Source of the DNA: Pseudobdellovibrionaceae bacterium
Lineage (GTDB): Bacteria; Bdellovibrionota; Bdellovibrionia; Bdellovibrionales; UBA1609
Direction: 5' to 3'
Length of the DNA stretch: 64,000 bases
Assembly (NCBI GenBank): GCA_947444305.1
Contig: CANEZP010000017.1
Span: 33,315-97,314, forward strand
In this document: positions 26,068-35,105 of the stretch, in pieces
Position numbering within the stretch: the stretch's first letter is position 1
Layout of the letters: each line of letters begins with the position of its first letter
Program-made: the position numbers and the translations under genes
Notes under the pieces: generated by a model
Databases searched by the model: none
What the model was told of the DNA's origin: nothing
Seen by the model: the letters and a program-made list of their open reading frames with translations, nothing else

Positions 26068-26635
26068 TGAGCTTTTCGTGGTGGGTATCGCCGCTTCGGC
26101 GGGTGGAATTCCGCCGATGATTGAATTGCTTGAGCACGCTTCTTGTCACAAAAGCATGTGCTTCGTAATCGTCTCGCACGTTTCACGGTATTCACCAACC
26201 GACCTCGCGCGTATTCTTAGTCGCGCTTCGAACTTGGACGCCGTCGAAATCGAAGAAGGAATGGGCATGGAACATTGCAAGGTGTACACGATTCCACCGG
26301 ACCGTTACGTCGAAATTTCGGAGGGCAAATTCCATCTGCTCCCCCGGCCGAAGGGACAACCGAATCAATGCGCCGATCATTTCTTTAGCAGCCTGGCGCA
26401 GTCTTACGGACCAAACGCGATCGGCGTCGTGCTTTCGGGCGGCCTCGTCGGTTCCGACGGAGCGCAGGGCGTGGTTGAGATCAAGAAGCGAAACGGTCAC
26501 ACGTACGCGCAAGATCCGGCGACGGCGGACTATCCCGATATGCCCGAGCAAGCGATCGGCACCGGTCACGTCGATTCGGTCCTTAGCCCGCTCGCGATGG
26601 GCAACGAACTCTCACTCGTTAGCTGGGCCCTTTAG
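26054..26635 (+). CDS. Stand-alone CheB-type methylesterase domain protein
   Basis: 193 residues covering the CheB catalytic domain only, without a receiver domain. The triad can be placed as S15 (GIAASAGG), H42 (VIVSHVS) and D135 (GLVGSDGAQG). The family motifs AQDPATA, MPEQAI and DSVLS are also present. CheB demethylates or deamidates glutamyl residues of chemoreceptors. Single-domain copies also occur fused to CheR and PAS kinases. No chemotaxis genes are nearby, so the target may be a different signalling protein. GGAGG precedes the ATG. The 3' end overlaps the convergent hybrid kinase by 17 bases. Confidence 0.88.
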   Translation: MHTGDELFVVGIAASAGGIPPMIELLEHASCHKSMCFVIVSHVSRYSPTDLARILSRASNLDAVEIEEGMGMEHCKVYTIPPDRYVEISEGKFHLLPRPKGQPNQCADHFFSSLAQSYGPNAIGVVLSGGLVGSDGAQGVVEIKKRNGHTYAQDPATADYPDMPEQAIGTGHVDSVLSPLAMGNELSLVSWAL

Positions 26636-28373
26636 CGTATTTAATAACGGTTTCTACAAGCTGTTTAAAATTGATCGGCTTCGTGAGGTGATCTGTACAA
26701 CCGGCCTCCAGGCACTTGTTTTTAATCTCACTCATCGCGTGTGCCGTAAGCGCCACGATCGGCTTCGAAAAACCTTTCGCACGTAACTGTTGGGTCGCGG
26801 TGTATCCATCCAACACGGGCATTTGAATATCCATGAGGACGACGTCGTAATCACCGGCGAGTGCTTTCTCGACACCTTCGAGGCCGTTATCGGCCACGTC
26901 TAAACGGACACCCTCGCGCGAAAGGACCCGCCAAATAAGCTGTTGGTTGTCGGGTGAATCTTCAACGAGCAGTACTTTGATGTCGCTGAGGCTGCCCGTT
27001 TTTTCTTTAGCCACTTCGCCGGCCGGAGCTTGCGCCTTGACCGGTGCGTTCACCGTCGCGGCGACGGAAATACGGAAAGTGCTGCCCGCGTTCTTCTTAG
27101 TTTGCATAAGCTCAACGTCGCCGCCCATCGCGATCGCCAGTTTCTTCGACAACACTAGCCCAAGCCCCGTTCCGCCGAACTTACGCGTGATCGAGTCGTC
27201 GGCCTGCGAAAATACCTGGAATAATTTTTTAACGTCGGCCTCGGGGATACCCACACCGGTGTCCGTGACGTCGAAGCGCAAGGCTGCTGGCGCGCCGGGC
27301 GCGACGACGGCGGAAAGTTTGACGCTAACCCCGCCCACGCGGGTAAACTTAATTGCGTTACCGACGATGTTAGTTAAAATCTGCTTCAACCGGATCGGAT
27401 CGGTGTTTACCGATTGGGGAACGTTGTCGTCGACCGTTAGATCGAGCATCAAACGTTTTTCGTTCGCCATGACGCTTAGTAAAGAGATCACCTCGGTCGC
27501 AAGTTCCACGGGCTTGGTCGGGATTTTTTCGGGCGTCACGTGCCCCGACTCAACTTTCGATAAATCAAGGATGTCGTTGATGATCGCGGCGAGCTGGTGA
27601 CCGTTGCGCTTAAGTACGTCGATACTTGATTCGCGCTCACCTTCCGTAATGTTGGGATCGGAAAGTAATTCGGCAAAACCGATCATCGCGCCGAGCGGCG
27701 TACGGATCTCGTGAGACATATTCGCTAAGAACGCCGATTTAAGATGACTGGCTTCAACCGCGGCGGACTTCGCGGCTTCCGTCTGTTCGGTTAGCTCTTT
27801 GAGCAACTCAAGTTCTTCGGCCGATTTTGCCAGCCGCTTTTGTTCGGTCAAATCCGTAACGACGAGGCTGACGCCCTTGCCGGTTTCGAGGTTGACGGAG
27901 CTCATCGAGAACAATGTGGGCAGCGTGTCGGATTGATCCCGCAGGATACGAATCTCGCCTTTGCTCCGGCCCAATTTGGCCTGCGCAAAAAGTTTTCTAA
28001 AGTCCGCACGGTCGTCCGCGTGGATAAAATCAGCGAGCTCTTTCCCGATCGTATGTTCGAGAGAGCGGCCGATGAATTTGGCCAGGCACGTGTTGGCGTA
28101 AAAAATAGTGGCGTGCCCATCGAGGGTCGCGGCGCCTTCGTTCATCGTCTCGACGAGAACGCGGTACGGTTGATCATCACTCTTCAGGGTAAAAATTCGC
28201 TCACCCTCTTTGCCGTTCACGACGAGCGCATCGACGTCCCCGCTTTGAATGGCGCGCAGAGTTTCCTGAGCTTCGCTCAGCTGCGCACGGAGCTGCCGAA
28301 GTTCTTCCACATGCTTCGGCGGTGGTCTTTTTCTTTTCACCCTCGGTTTGGAAACGCGCTTTTTCTTCTTCAT
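26619..28373 (-). CDS. Hybrid histidine kinase (PAS-HisKA-HATPase-REC), kai operon
   Basis: 584 residues, cytosolic. A very basic N-terminus (MKKKKRVSKPRVKRKR) and a coiled coil (about 22-45) lead to a PAS domain (about 68-180). HisKA follows with the phospho-acceptor in FLANMSHEIRTPLG, then HATPase (N-box NIVGNAIKF, GTGLGLVLSKKLA) and a C-terminal receiver with D515 (LMDIQMPVLDGY). It is the last gene of kaiC-kaiB-kaiB-kinase. Its ATG overlaps the preceding kaiB stop (ATGA), so synthesis is coupled. It is the likely output kinase of the KaiBC module, playing a role comparable to SasA or CikA. That is inference from position. Confidence 0.9.
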   Translation of the reverse strand: MKKKKRVSKPRVKRKRPPPKHVEELRQLRAQLSEAQETLRAIQSGDVDALVVNGKEGERIFTLKSDDQPYRVLVETMNEGAATLDGHATIFYANTCLAKFIGRSLEHTIGKELADFIHADDRADFRKLFAQAKLGRSKGEIRILRDQSDTLPTLFSMSSVNLETGKGVSLVVTDLTEQKRLAKSAEELELLKELTEQTEAAKSAAVEASHLKSAFLANMSHEIRTPLGAMIGFAELLSDPNITEGERESSIDVLKRNGHQLAAIINDILDLSKVESGHVTPEKIPTKPVELATEVISLLSVMANEKRLMLDLTVDDNVPQSVNTDPIRLKQILTNIVGNAIKFTRVGGVSVKLSAVVAPGAPAALRFDVTDTGVGIPEADVKKLFQVFSQADDSITRKFGGTGLGLVLSKKLAIAMGGDVELMQTKKNAGSTFRISVAATVNAPVKAQAPAGEVAKEKTGSLSDIKVLLVEDSPDNQQLIWRVLSREGVRLDVADNGLEGVEKALAGDYDVVLMDIQMPVLDGYTATQQLRAKGFSKPIVALTAHAMSEIKNKCLEAGCTDHLTKPINFKQLVETVIKYAKGPS

Positions 28374-28735
28374 TTTCGCGTCTTTGGCCTCACGTCTAAA
28401 CCTAGTAAAACTTTTTGTTCGTCCGACAAATCACCGATCAACCGGCGCAGCGGGCTCGGCAGAACTTTCACCAACGTCGGGGCGGCGATGATTTGCTCAT
28501 CTTTAGCGAGCTGGGGACTTTGGTAAATGTCGACCACCTGTAATTCGTACGCGCCCTCGAGATGTTCGTCACAAATCCGCTTGATATTCGCCAGCGCCCG
28601 CTGAGATTGCGGCGTAGTGCCCGTTATGTAAAGTCTAAGCAGAATTTGCTCGGCCTTTACTGTTGGCTTGCGAACGGCCGGCTTCTTCTGCTTTTTCGTT
28701 TTCGGCTTTTTTAAAATCTTCGCGGTTTTCTTCAC
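28370..28735 (-). CDS. kaiB: KaiB-like protein (second copy)
   Basis: 121 residues. A Lys-rich N-terminal extension (about 27 residues) precedes a thioredoxin-like KaiB domain: LRLYITGTTPQSQRALANI, then QVVDIYQSPQLAKDEQIIAAPTLVKVLPSPLRRLIGDLS. KaiB binds KaiC and, in fold-switched form, other partners. GTG start at 28735 shares one base with the stop of the other kaiB (TAGTG). It differs from its neighbour at many surface positions, so the two are not a recent duplication. Confidence 0.9.
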   Translation of the reverse strand: MKKTAKILKKPKTKKQKKPAVRKPTVKAEQILLRLYITGTTPQSQRALANIKRICDEHLEGAYELQVVDIYQSPQLAKDEQIIAAPTLVKVLPSPLRRLIGDLSDEQKVLLGLDVRPKTRK

Positions 28736-29145
28736 TAAAAGCCTATGGCTTTTAAGTTAAGACCAACGAGAACTCGCTCTGAATTCGAAAGATCACCGAT
28801 CAGTTTTTTAATCGGTGAGGGCAGTTTTCTGACCAGGGTGGGTATAGCTAAGATTTGGTCTCCTTTGGCCAGCTGTGGCTTTTCTAATAGATCGATGACT
28901 TCGATTACGTATTTTCCTTCAAGGTGCTGATCACAAATCGCTTTAAGATTCATGAGCGCGCTGCTCGATTTCTGCGTCATGCCGGCGACGTAAAGCAACA
29001 AATGCCATTCGGCCAGCGGCTTGCCGGTTTGTGACCCGCCTCCGCTTTTTGACTTACCGCCGCTCTTCGCAGGCGCCTTTTTACGCGTGGCTTTCGCTTT
29101 AGCCTTAACCTTCGTCTTCGTGGTCGCTTTCTTTTTACTTTTCAC
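28735..29145 (-). CDS. kaiB: KaiB-like protein (first copy)
   Basis: 136 residues. The first 40 are a Lys/Ala/Gly-rich low-complexity tail ([14 protein letters not shown]). The KaiB domain follows: [61 protein letters not shown]. This closely follows cyanobacterial KaiB in the PQLA and GDLS motifs. The basic tail is not part of the usual 100-residue protein and may bind nucleic acid or an acidic partner. It overlaps the end of kaiC by 11 bases. Confidence 0.92.
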   Translation of the reverse strand: MKSKKKATTKTKVKAKAKATRKKAPAKSGGKSKSGGGSQTGKPLAEWHLLLYVAGMTQKSSSALMNLKAICDQHLEGKYVIEVIDLLEKPQLAKGDQILAIPTLVRKLPSPIKKLIGDLSNSERVLVGLNLKAIGF

Positions 29146-30601
29146 GAAACACCTTCGCCGAAGACTGGACCGGGACGAGTGAAATCCCTTTGTTGCTTAA
29201 CACCAATCGTTGCACTTCGTCCGAATGGGCCATGCCGCGGGACTTGACGATGTAGAGGCCGCGCACGCGTTTCTTGAGTGTATCTTCCAATTCGCGAACG
29301 ACGATCCAAGTGTCGATCAACGACGAGACGCCGACCTGGCTACTATCAATGTCCCCTTCGCGAACCGAAACCAGGGTCGTAAACATTGCGGTGATCCCGC
29401 GCGTTTTTAGCAAATCGATCATACGGGTTAGCATCGATTGGATTTCGAGAGCGTTGCCTTGGCCGGTCAAGCTCGTCAGCGGGTCGATGATGACGACCGT
29501 CGGTTTGAATTCACCGATCTCTTTATAGAGTTCGAGTAAATGCATCTCGAGGCCAAAGTACGCGGGCCGGCGCGAGATAATCTTTAGCGTCCCTTTGTCG
29601 ATCCACTCGTCGAACTTAATGCCGATGGAATTCATATTGTGGGCTAATTGTCCCGGTGATTCCTCGAAAGACAAGTAAAGCGTACGGCCCCCGTCGCGGC
29701 AACTTCGCAGAGCAAACGCGGCGGCGATGCTCGTTTTGCCGGTGCCGGCCGTGCCCGAAAGGAGAACGCTGCTGCCCTTGGTGAAGCCTTTTCCGCTTAG
29801 CATGTGATCGAGTTCGCTGATTCCGGTCGAGATTCGTTGCTTTGAGCCTTTATGATTTAAACCCAACGAAGTGATCGGTAGTACGGAAATTCCGTCACGA
29901 TCAATCAGGAATGGGTATTCGCTCGTACCGTGAGAAGACCCGCGGTACTTTACGATTCTGATCCGGCGGGTGGAGATTTGTTCGGTCACCCGGTGGTCCA
30001 ACAAGATGACGCAATCCGAAACGTATTCTTCAATCCCGTGGCGGGTCAAAGTTCCGTCGCCACGCTCGCCGGTGATAATCGCCGTGACGCCTTTGTCTTT
30101 AAGCCAGGTAAACAAACGCCGTAGTTCAGCCCGCAGCACGGCGGTATTGTCTAAACCCGCGAAGAGCGCTTCGATCGTGTCTAAAACTACGCGCTTTGCG
30201 CCGATCGAGTCGATGGCGTGCCCGAGCCGTACGAATAAACCTTCAAGGTTGTACTCGCCCGTCTCGGCGATCTCGCTGCGTTCGAGCAACACGTGCTCGA
30301 TCAAAAGCTTTCGCTGCTTCTCTAACTTTTTGAGGTCAAAATGCAGAGAAGCCACGTTCACGGCAAGTTCGTCGGCGTTTTCTTCGAAGGACATGAACAC
30401 GCCCGGTTCTTTGAAGCGCGTCGCGCCGGCGACCAGGAACTCCATTCCGAACAAAGTTTTACCGCAGCCCGCGCTGCCGCAAATCAAGGTTGGCCGGCCT
30501 TGCGGGATACCGCCGCCGGTGATTTCATCAAGACCGTCAATTCCCGTCGGCGACCGGCGGAATTGGTTTGGGTCAAATACAGCAACTTTGGTCTTCGCCA
30601 C
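29135..30601 (-). CDS. kaiC: KaiC-family ATPase/kinase
   Basis: 488 residues with two RecA-like KaiC domains. CI: Walker A GSAGCGKT (42-49), catalytic glutamate pair E74-E75 (MSFEEN). CII: Walker [11 protein letters not shown] near residue 280, catalytic pair in LSFEESPG. The CII autophosphorylation site aligns as VSSLIDT (S426, S427) with ISTITDT of Synechococcus KaiC, so both acceptor positions are kept as Ser-Ser. The C-terminal tail is much shorter than in cyanobacteria, and no KaiA gene is present, as expected outside cyanobacteria. GTG start with AGGAG eight bases upstream. First gene of the four-gene operon. Confidence 0.95.
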   Translation of the reverse strand: MAKTKVAVFDPNQFRRSPTGIDGLDEITGGGIPQGRPTLICGSAGCGKTLFGMEFLVAGATRFKEPGVFMSFEENADELAVNVASLHFDLKKLEKQRKLLIEHVLLERSEIAETGEYNLEGLFVRLGHAIDSIGAKRVVLDTIEALFAGLDNTAVLRAELRRLFTWLKDKGVTAIITGERGDGTLTRHGIEEYVSDCVILLDHRVTEQISTRRIRIVKYRGSSHGTSEYPFLIDRDGISVLPITSLGLNHKGSKQRISTGISELDHMLSGKGFTKGSSVLLSGTAGTGKTSIAAAFALRSCRDGGRTLYLSFEESPGQLAHNMNSIGIKFDEWIDKGTLKIISRRPAYFGLEMHLLELYKEIGEFKPTVVIIDPLTSLTGQGNALEIQSMLTRMIDLLKTRGITAMFTTLVSVREGDIDSSQVGVSSLIDTWIVVRELEDTLKKRVRGLYIVKSRGMAHSDEVQRLVLSNKGISLVPVQSSAKVFREK

Positions 30602-30782
30602 TTGGACTCCTGGACAGCAATCAGGTTTGGGATGGGGTAAAAGTACTACATAGTTCTGCTATTACAAGGCCCGGTGAGGCAAGTTGGACGGGCCGGGCCC
30701 CGTAAGGAAAAAAAGAACGCTTGAATCCGGCCGGGACGGTGATATTCCGCTCAACCTGAACGATTCGTTAGAGGAGTCCATC

Positions 30783-31088
30783 GTGGATATGAGTGCCGGA
30801 ATTTCGCCTGAACTACGATCTAAGTATCTTGCCCGCCGGTCCGAGGACGTTCGCAAACTTCGGGTTGCTTTGAGAAACAAAAATTTGGCCGCGTTCAACG
30901 AAGTCGGAGCGCAAATGTCCTCGACCGCGTCGAACTTCGGTTTTCCTGAGTTAGAGGCGATCGCGGCGGTTTTGGTACGTGCCGCCGACGAAAAAGCGCA
31001 CGTGAATGCCGGCGATGTGCTCGAAGATTTTGCCGATTGCCTTGTCGGCCTAAGCGCCGACGTGAAAAAGAACCTTTCGGTTCAATAA
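30783..31088 (+). CDS. HPt-like protein lacking the phospho-acceptor histidine
   Basis: 101 residues from GTG at 30783, chosen because AGGAG lies six bases upstream. An all-helical domain aligns with histidine phosphotransfer (HPt) proteins over the central helix. The usual A-H-x-L-K-G-x-A-x-x-F-G appears as GAQMSSTASNFGF, with A43 in place of the histidine and S-S in place of K-G. NFGFPEL keeps the family's downstream part. It therefore cannot carry phosphate at the usual place. It is divergently transcribed from kaiC, and a role as a docking or inhibitory partner for the kinase receiver is possible. The family assignment is moderate. Confidence 0.6.
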   Translation: MDMSAGISPELRSKYLARRSEDVRKLRVALRNKNLAAFNEVGAQMSSTASNFGFPELEAIAAVLVRAADEKAHVNAGDVLEDFADCLVGLSADVKKNLSVQ

Positions 31089-31135
31089 TCTAAATCATTG
31101 ATCGATCTACTTACCTTCTTCGGTTAGATTAATGT

Positions 31136-32371
31136 GTGCAAATTCAATTTACGAAAACCGACCGCGCACTCGACGCGATTAACCTGGCCGTGGCCGGTCT
31201 AAGGGACGGCGTAGGCCCCCTTCTCACCGTCTTTCTTATCCAACTCGGTACGCTGAATCCGCAGAAATTATCGTGGGTCCTGGCGATGCCGGCGATCGCG
31301 GGTCTTTGGATCTACATTCCCGTGGGCCGCCTTTACGATCGCGTCCGCGAAAAGAAATATCTGCTCATGGCGGGCGCGGGTTTGACCGCCACTTCGGCCT
31401 TATTCATCAGCGGCGAACCATCGTTCGCGTGGTTGATCGTGCTGCAAGGATTGGCCGGATTAGCGGCGTGCATGCTGAACGTCGGGATCCCCGCGATTTC
31501 ACTCCAAGTCGCGAAAGTCGACGGCCTCGGTCTGCGCTTCGCACGCAACGAGGTCTTCTCAAAGATAGGAAATTTCGGCGCGCTCGCACTTTCCGGTTTT
31601 ATTTCGCATCACTTCGGCATTCATTGGATCTTCGGCGTAGTGACCGCGTTCTCCGTTTTGGTCATACTCGCCAGTTCGACCCTTCCCGCGGCCAAGCGCG
31701 AGGCTAGCGCCCTTGGAACTCCGAACGCGCGCCCCGGGGGCATTAAGGAAGTCTTCGATTGGCGCGAGTGTTTTCGAAATGCACCGTTTCTCCGCATCGT
31801 GATCGTGTGCTTTCTTTTACAACTAACCAATGCCCCGTTATTTATGATCTTCGAACAGGGTTACGTTCCCCTGCACGCTAAAACGGGGGCGGCCCATATT
31901 TCCATGGCCTTGATTTTGAGCCAGGTTATTATATTCGGCGGCAGTCTTTGGTTCGCAGCGAGAACGATCACGAGTAATGCCTTCTCTTATTTTGCGGTCG
32001 GGTTTTTACTCATCGCCTTACGCGGGTTCGTTTTCGCGAATGGCTTTAACGACGTCACGCTCGCCTTCGGGCAGCTTTTAGACGGTCTTATCGCCTCGAT
32101 CGTCATCCTTGTCCCGATGAGAACCGTCGCGGCGCTGGATCCATTGCATTTCAATTTACGTTTAGGAACGGTCGGTACCGTCGTGGGTCTGGGCGCCGCG
32201 CTCAGCATGGTGAGCGCGGGCTATTTGATCGATTGGCTTGGTCATGCCCACGCGCCGCTTTTGTTTTCGGCGGTGGCCCTGGTGGGTTTGATATTAGCGA
32301 TATGGTTTATGCGGGTTCAGAAAACACCGCCCGTTACCGAGCTGCCGCCGGTCCTTGCCCCTGCCGTTTGA
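31136..32371 (+). CDS. Major facilitator superfamily transporter
   Basis: 411 residues from GTG at 31136, with about 12 hydrophobic segments. A short MFS signature follows helix 2 (PVGRLYDRVREKKYLL), and the central cytosolic loop is charged (PAAKREASALG...IKEVFDWREC). Substrate unknown. The layout is that of small-molecule permeases of the drug/sugar type. The last 38 bases overlap the convergent lipoprotein gene. HPt-like gene and transporter are 47 bases apart on the same strand. Confidence 0.88.
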   Translation: MQIQFTKTDRALDAINLAVAGLRDGVGPLLTVFLIQLGTLNPQKLSWVLAMPAIAGLWIYIPVGRLYDRVREKKYLLMAGAGLTATSALFISGEPSFAWLIVLQGLAGLAACMLNVGIPAISLQVAKVDGLGLRFARNEVFSKIGNFGALALSGFISHHFGIHWIFGVVTAFSVLVILASSTLPAAKREASALGTPNARPGGIKEVFDWRECFRNAPFLRIVIVCFLLQLTNAPLFMIFEQGYVPLHAKTGAAHISMALILSQVIIFGGSLWFAARTITSNAFSYFAVGFLLIALRGFVFANGFNDVTLAFGQLLDGLIASIVILVPMRTVAALDPLHFNLRLGTVGTVVGLGAALSMVSAGYLIDWLGHAHAPLLFSAVALVGLILAIWFMRVQKTPPVTELPPVLAPAV

Positions 32372-33641
32372 GTTCCGCAAGGTTTGCGTCGAGCCGCTGA
32401 TTGCGTTGACGAAGTTCGAAGCCGGCGAGCCAAGTGTCGGGCGTGCTCAGCTTGGCCTGACCCGCGCGTTCGAGTTCGGCGCGCTGCAAAAGTCCTTCTA
32501 TCCGGTTAGGCTCGACGATCTTCTTAGCTAAAATCGTGCGGAATAACTCCGGGTCGGCTTCGGTCAACGCGGTCAGCGTAAATTCATCGGCGAGTTCCGG
32601 GCTTGCTTTCAGCGCATCGAGGACGTTGGTTTCGTTTAAGAAACGGCCGACCTCCGCTCCTTCCGCCTTTAGCACGGGATTTAACAAAATATCCTGCGCG
32701 ATCAGCCGGCGGTCTACGCCCACCTGACCGGCGATCTTCAGCGGTCGAATCAGATCCAGGGTTTCGGAGTTCGCGAAGAGTTTTAAAAAGCGTGCGCGTT
32801 TGTCGAAGCGTTTGATTTGCCCGACCGTGCAATCCGTAAATTTATTTCCGTGTGCCAATAAATAATTGAGCGTGGCCGTGTGATCCGCACGATGCCCGGG
32901 CACCAAGGTCACCGGCAACGCGCAATGCAGGCGTTGATCATTCGGCGCGGCGATAAACGGTAAGAGGGCGTTGACGTTGCTCAATTTACCTTCGTACACA
33001 GCTTTTTTAATCGAAGCTAAGTAGACGGCCGGGCGCGCGGCCGCATCTTCGGCCGTCGGCGTCCAATCCAGATCTAACTTATTCTTTTGTTCACCAGTCA
33101 GGACCGGCGTGACAAGACGTGAGTTCAATTCACGGATCTCGGCGACCGTGGTCACCTTCACCAGAGATTGCGGCGGCAACAAAACTTTCGCGACCGGCGC
33201 CGTTTGCACGAGGCTGAGGATCAACTGCGAACCGCTTCGCGCCAGATTCAATTCGACATTTTCGCCGTTTGATAACTGCACCGCCGAAGGGCCGAAAGGA
33301 CTCGCGCAAGCCGCGGGGTCGACCACCGTGACGAATTCTTTATCGAGATCTCCCTTAGGGAAATATGTCCCGAGCACCGCCGGAAGATGAACGTAGAGAC
33401 GCGGTTTGCCGTCGTTGGAATAATCGACAAGATCCGGGCGCGCGGAAACACGTACGACAAGATCCCGCTTCTCATTCGTGTAGGTGCCTTCGGTCGCGGC
33501 CACGAGTTCATCCGCCGAGACCTGAGCGCAGGCATTTGGTTTTTGCGCCGGCGGCACACCTTTCGGTGCGGAATCATTGGAACAATTCGCAAAAAGTGTG
33601 AGCGAACAAAACAGGAAAAAAATCTTCGTAGCACTAGTCAT
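32334..33641 (-). CDS. Lipoprotein of unknown function
   Basis: 435 residues. The lipobox is LFANC with lipidated C20, after a hydrophobic stretch (KIFFLFCSLTLFANC). The lipid-proximal region is Ser/Pro/Lys-rich. The mature N-terminal half (about 40-170) is beta-rich with several YVHLPAV-like strands. The C-terminal half (about 180-430) is helical, repeat-like and Leu-rich, resembling ankyrin-type packing (VNALLPFIAA, HTATLNYLLAHG, LDLIRPLKIAG), but I cannot define repeats firmly. The 3' end overlaps the MFS gene on the opposite strand by 38 bases. Confidence 0.75.
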   Translation of the reverse strand: MTSATKIFFLFCSLTLFANCSNDSAPKGVPPAQKPNACAQVSADELVAATEGTYTNEKRDLVVRVSARPDLVDYSNDGKPRLYVHLPAVLGTYFPKGDLDKEFVTVVDPAACASPFGPSAVQLSNGENVELNLARSGSQLILSLVQTAPVAKVLLPPQSLVKVTTVAEIRELNSRLVTPVLTGEQKNKLDLDWTPTAEDAAARPAVYLASIKKAVYEGKLSNVNALLPFIAAPNDQRLHCALPVTLVPGHRADHTATLNYLLAHGNKFTDCTVGQIKRFDKRARFLKLFANSETLDLIRPLKIAGQVGVDRRLIAQDILLNPVLKAEGAEVGRFLNETNVLDALKASPELADEFTLTALTEADPELFRTILAKKIVEPNRIEGLLQRAELERAGQAKLSTPDTWLAGFELRQRNQRLDANLAELKRQGQGPAAAR

Positions 33642-33752
33642 TTTTAGTTTACCTCAACTGGTTAATCTTCCGGGTTGCCGGATTACCGGTTGAGCAAAGC
33701 GCGGGCCAAAATCATGGGCGGCGGCACATCACTTGCACAATTGGGCGGAATG

Positions 33753-35102
33753 CTAACGTCAAAATTTACGAAAATGTTCTTAGTGTTATCCGTTTTATTT
33801 TCTATCTCGCCCGCTTACGCCAGCATCATGGGCCGGCGAGCCGCGCTCGGGAGCCTCGCGGCTTTTCTGGGCAGCGTCGGCACGGGCACGCCCGCCGCGG
33901 GAGATCTCAATCGGGAAAAATCCGGCTCCACTCTCTCGGATTTCACGCCGCAATTTAAAACTTGGCGCCTCAACGAAATTCCACGGGACTATAATGTATT
34001 GTCGGGAGCGGAAGCGAGTGACGACCATCTTTTCGATTTCGCCGCCCGCTCCGATCACGCCTCGGAAGTCCGGCAATTACGCGAGCACTATCGCCGCGCC
34101 ATTCTCAACGGTGAAGACATCACGTTGAAGGACACGCCTCGCCTTACCGGCTTGCGCACTCGCGCAAAACTTGACCCCGCCGGCCAGGACAAATGGCGCT
34201 CGCACCGCGCGCAGCAAATTTTAGACATCGAAGAAGCGCTCGCGAAAGATTTTAACGCCGATGCCTGGTCGACCGCGACGTCGGCGGCGATCGCGCTCTC
34301 CCCCGAGAAAATGGCCGCGGCGGCTCTGAACGGAAATCTGGCCGGGAACGACCGGACCGCCTTATATTCCCGCACTTTTTTGCGACACTTAATTAACCGT
34401 TTGTTCGCCGTGTCCCCGCCACTGGCTTTACGGGCGGCCGAAAGTTCACGCGTGAAATTTAAAGAGGTGCGAGGGTGGTACCTGAAAGAGCTGGGTCTAC
34501 GTGAATTCCCGGGCTGGACCCGACAGTACTTTCGCTTCGTGTTTGCTGAATCGCCCGCGATCTATGATCTCGAGCTTCATGCTACGGAAGAACAAGCCAC
34601 GGCCGAGGCGATGGCCGGACATTACCTCGCCGCGCTTCAAAAACTTGCGGTCGCCAAGGCCGCTTTGAACAAAGTCGATCCTTCGCCTTTAGCGAAACTC
34701 AACCGGCAGGCGGCCAACGAATTAGAAAATGAAATGAGATTTGAATTGCAGACTTTGCGCTCACGTATCTTGGCGTGGCGATCGCAGTCCGATTCGCCCG
34801 AATGGGCGTCGCGAGATTGGTGGACCTTTGAAACCAGCCCCGGATCTTTGATCAAAACCGCGGTCACGACCGCGCAATGGGTTCGGATGCTCAACGCGAC
34901 GATCTTCGGTGCGGGATTGCTCGTCCCCTTACTCAGCCAAACGGCTGAGACCGCGCCCGAACCGGTCGCGGATTCGGCAAACGTAGCGAGTGAGGAATGC
35001 GCCGTTCACCTTATCGCGGCGCCGGTGCAAGAAGACCAAATTGTTCCGAGCCTGCTTGATGCAGAGCTCGGCGCAATTCGGGAAGAGAGCTTAATCCGCT
35101 AA
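33753..35102 (+). CDS. Exported protein with twin-arginine-like second N-terminal segment and C-terminal membrane helix
   Basis: 449 residues if started at ATG 33753, which gives MLTSKFTKMFLVLSVLFSISPAYA, a Sec-type signal. Another ATG seven codons later would also work. Directly after the AYA site is a second signal-like segment, MGRRAALGSLAAFLG, of Tat type. The body (about 100-410) is helical and charged. A hydrophobic segment (about residues 405-425, LNATIFGAGLLVPLLS) lies close to the C-terminus. Family not recognised. The gene is two genes upstream of the AAA-protease. Confidence 0.65.
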   Translation, partial: LTSKFTKMFLVLSVLFSISPAYASIMGRRAALGSLAAFLGSVGTGTPAAGDLNREKSGSTLSDFTPQFKTWRLNEIPRDYNVLSGAEASDDHLFDFAARSDHASEVRQLREHYRRAILNGEDITLKDTPRLTGLRTRAKLDPAGQDKWRSHRAQQILDIEEALAKDFNADAWSTATSAAIALSPEKMAAAALNGNLAGNDRTALYSRTFLRHLINRLFAVSPPLALRAAESSRVKFKEVRGWYLKELGLREFPGWTRQYFRFVFAESPAIYDLELHATEEQATAEAMAGHYLAALQKLAVAKAALNKVDPSPLAKLNRQAANELENEMRFELQTLRSRILAWRSQSDSPEWASRDWWTFETSPGSLIKTAVTTAQWVRMLNATIFGAGLLVPLLSQTAETAPEPVADSANVASEECAVHLIAAPVQEDQIVPSLLDAELGAIREESLIR

Positions 35103-35105
35103 GGT

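Noticed and set aside
30684..30782. N-terminal extension of the HPt-like protein from ATG 30684
   Set aside because: The lead is disordered and charged, and the GTG at 30783 has a well-spaced AGGAG while the upstream ATG has none.
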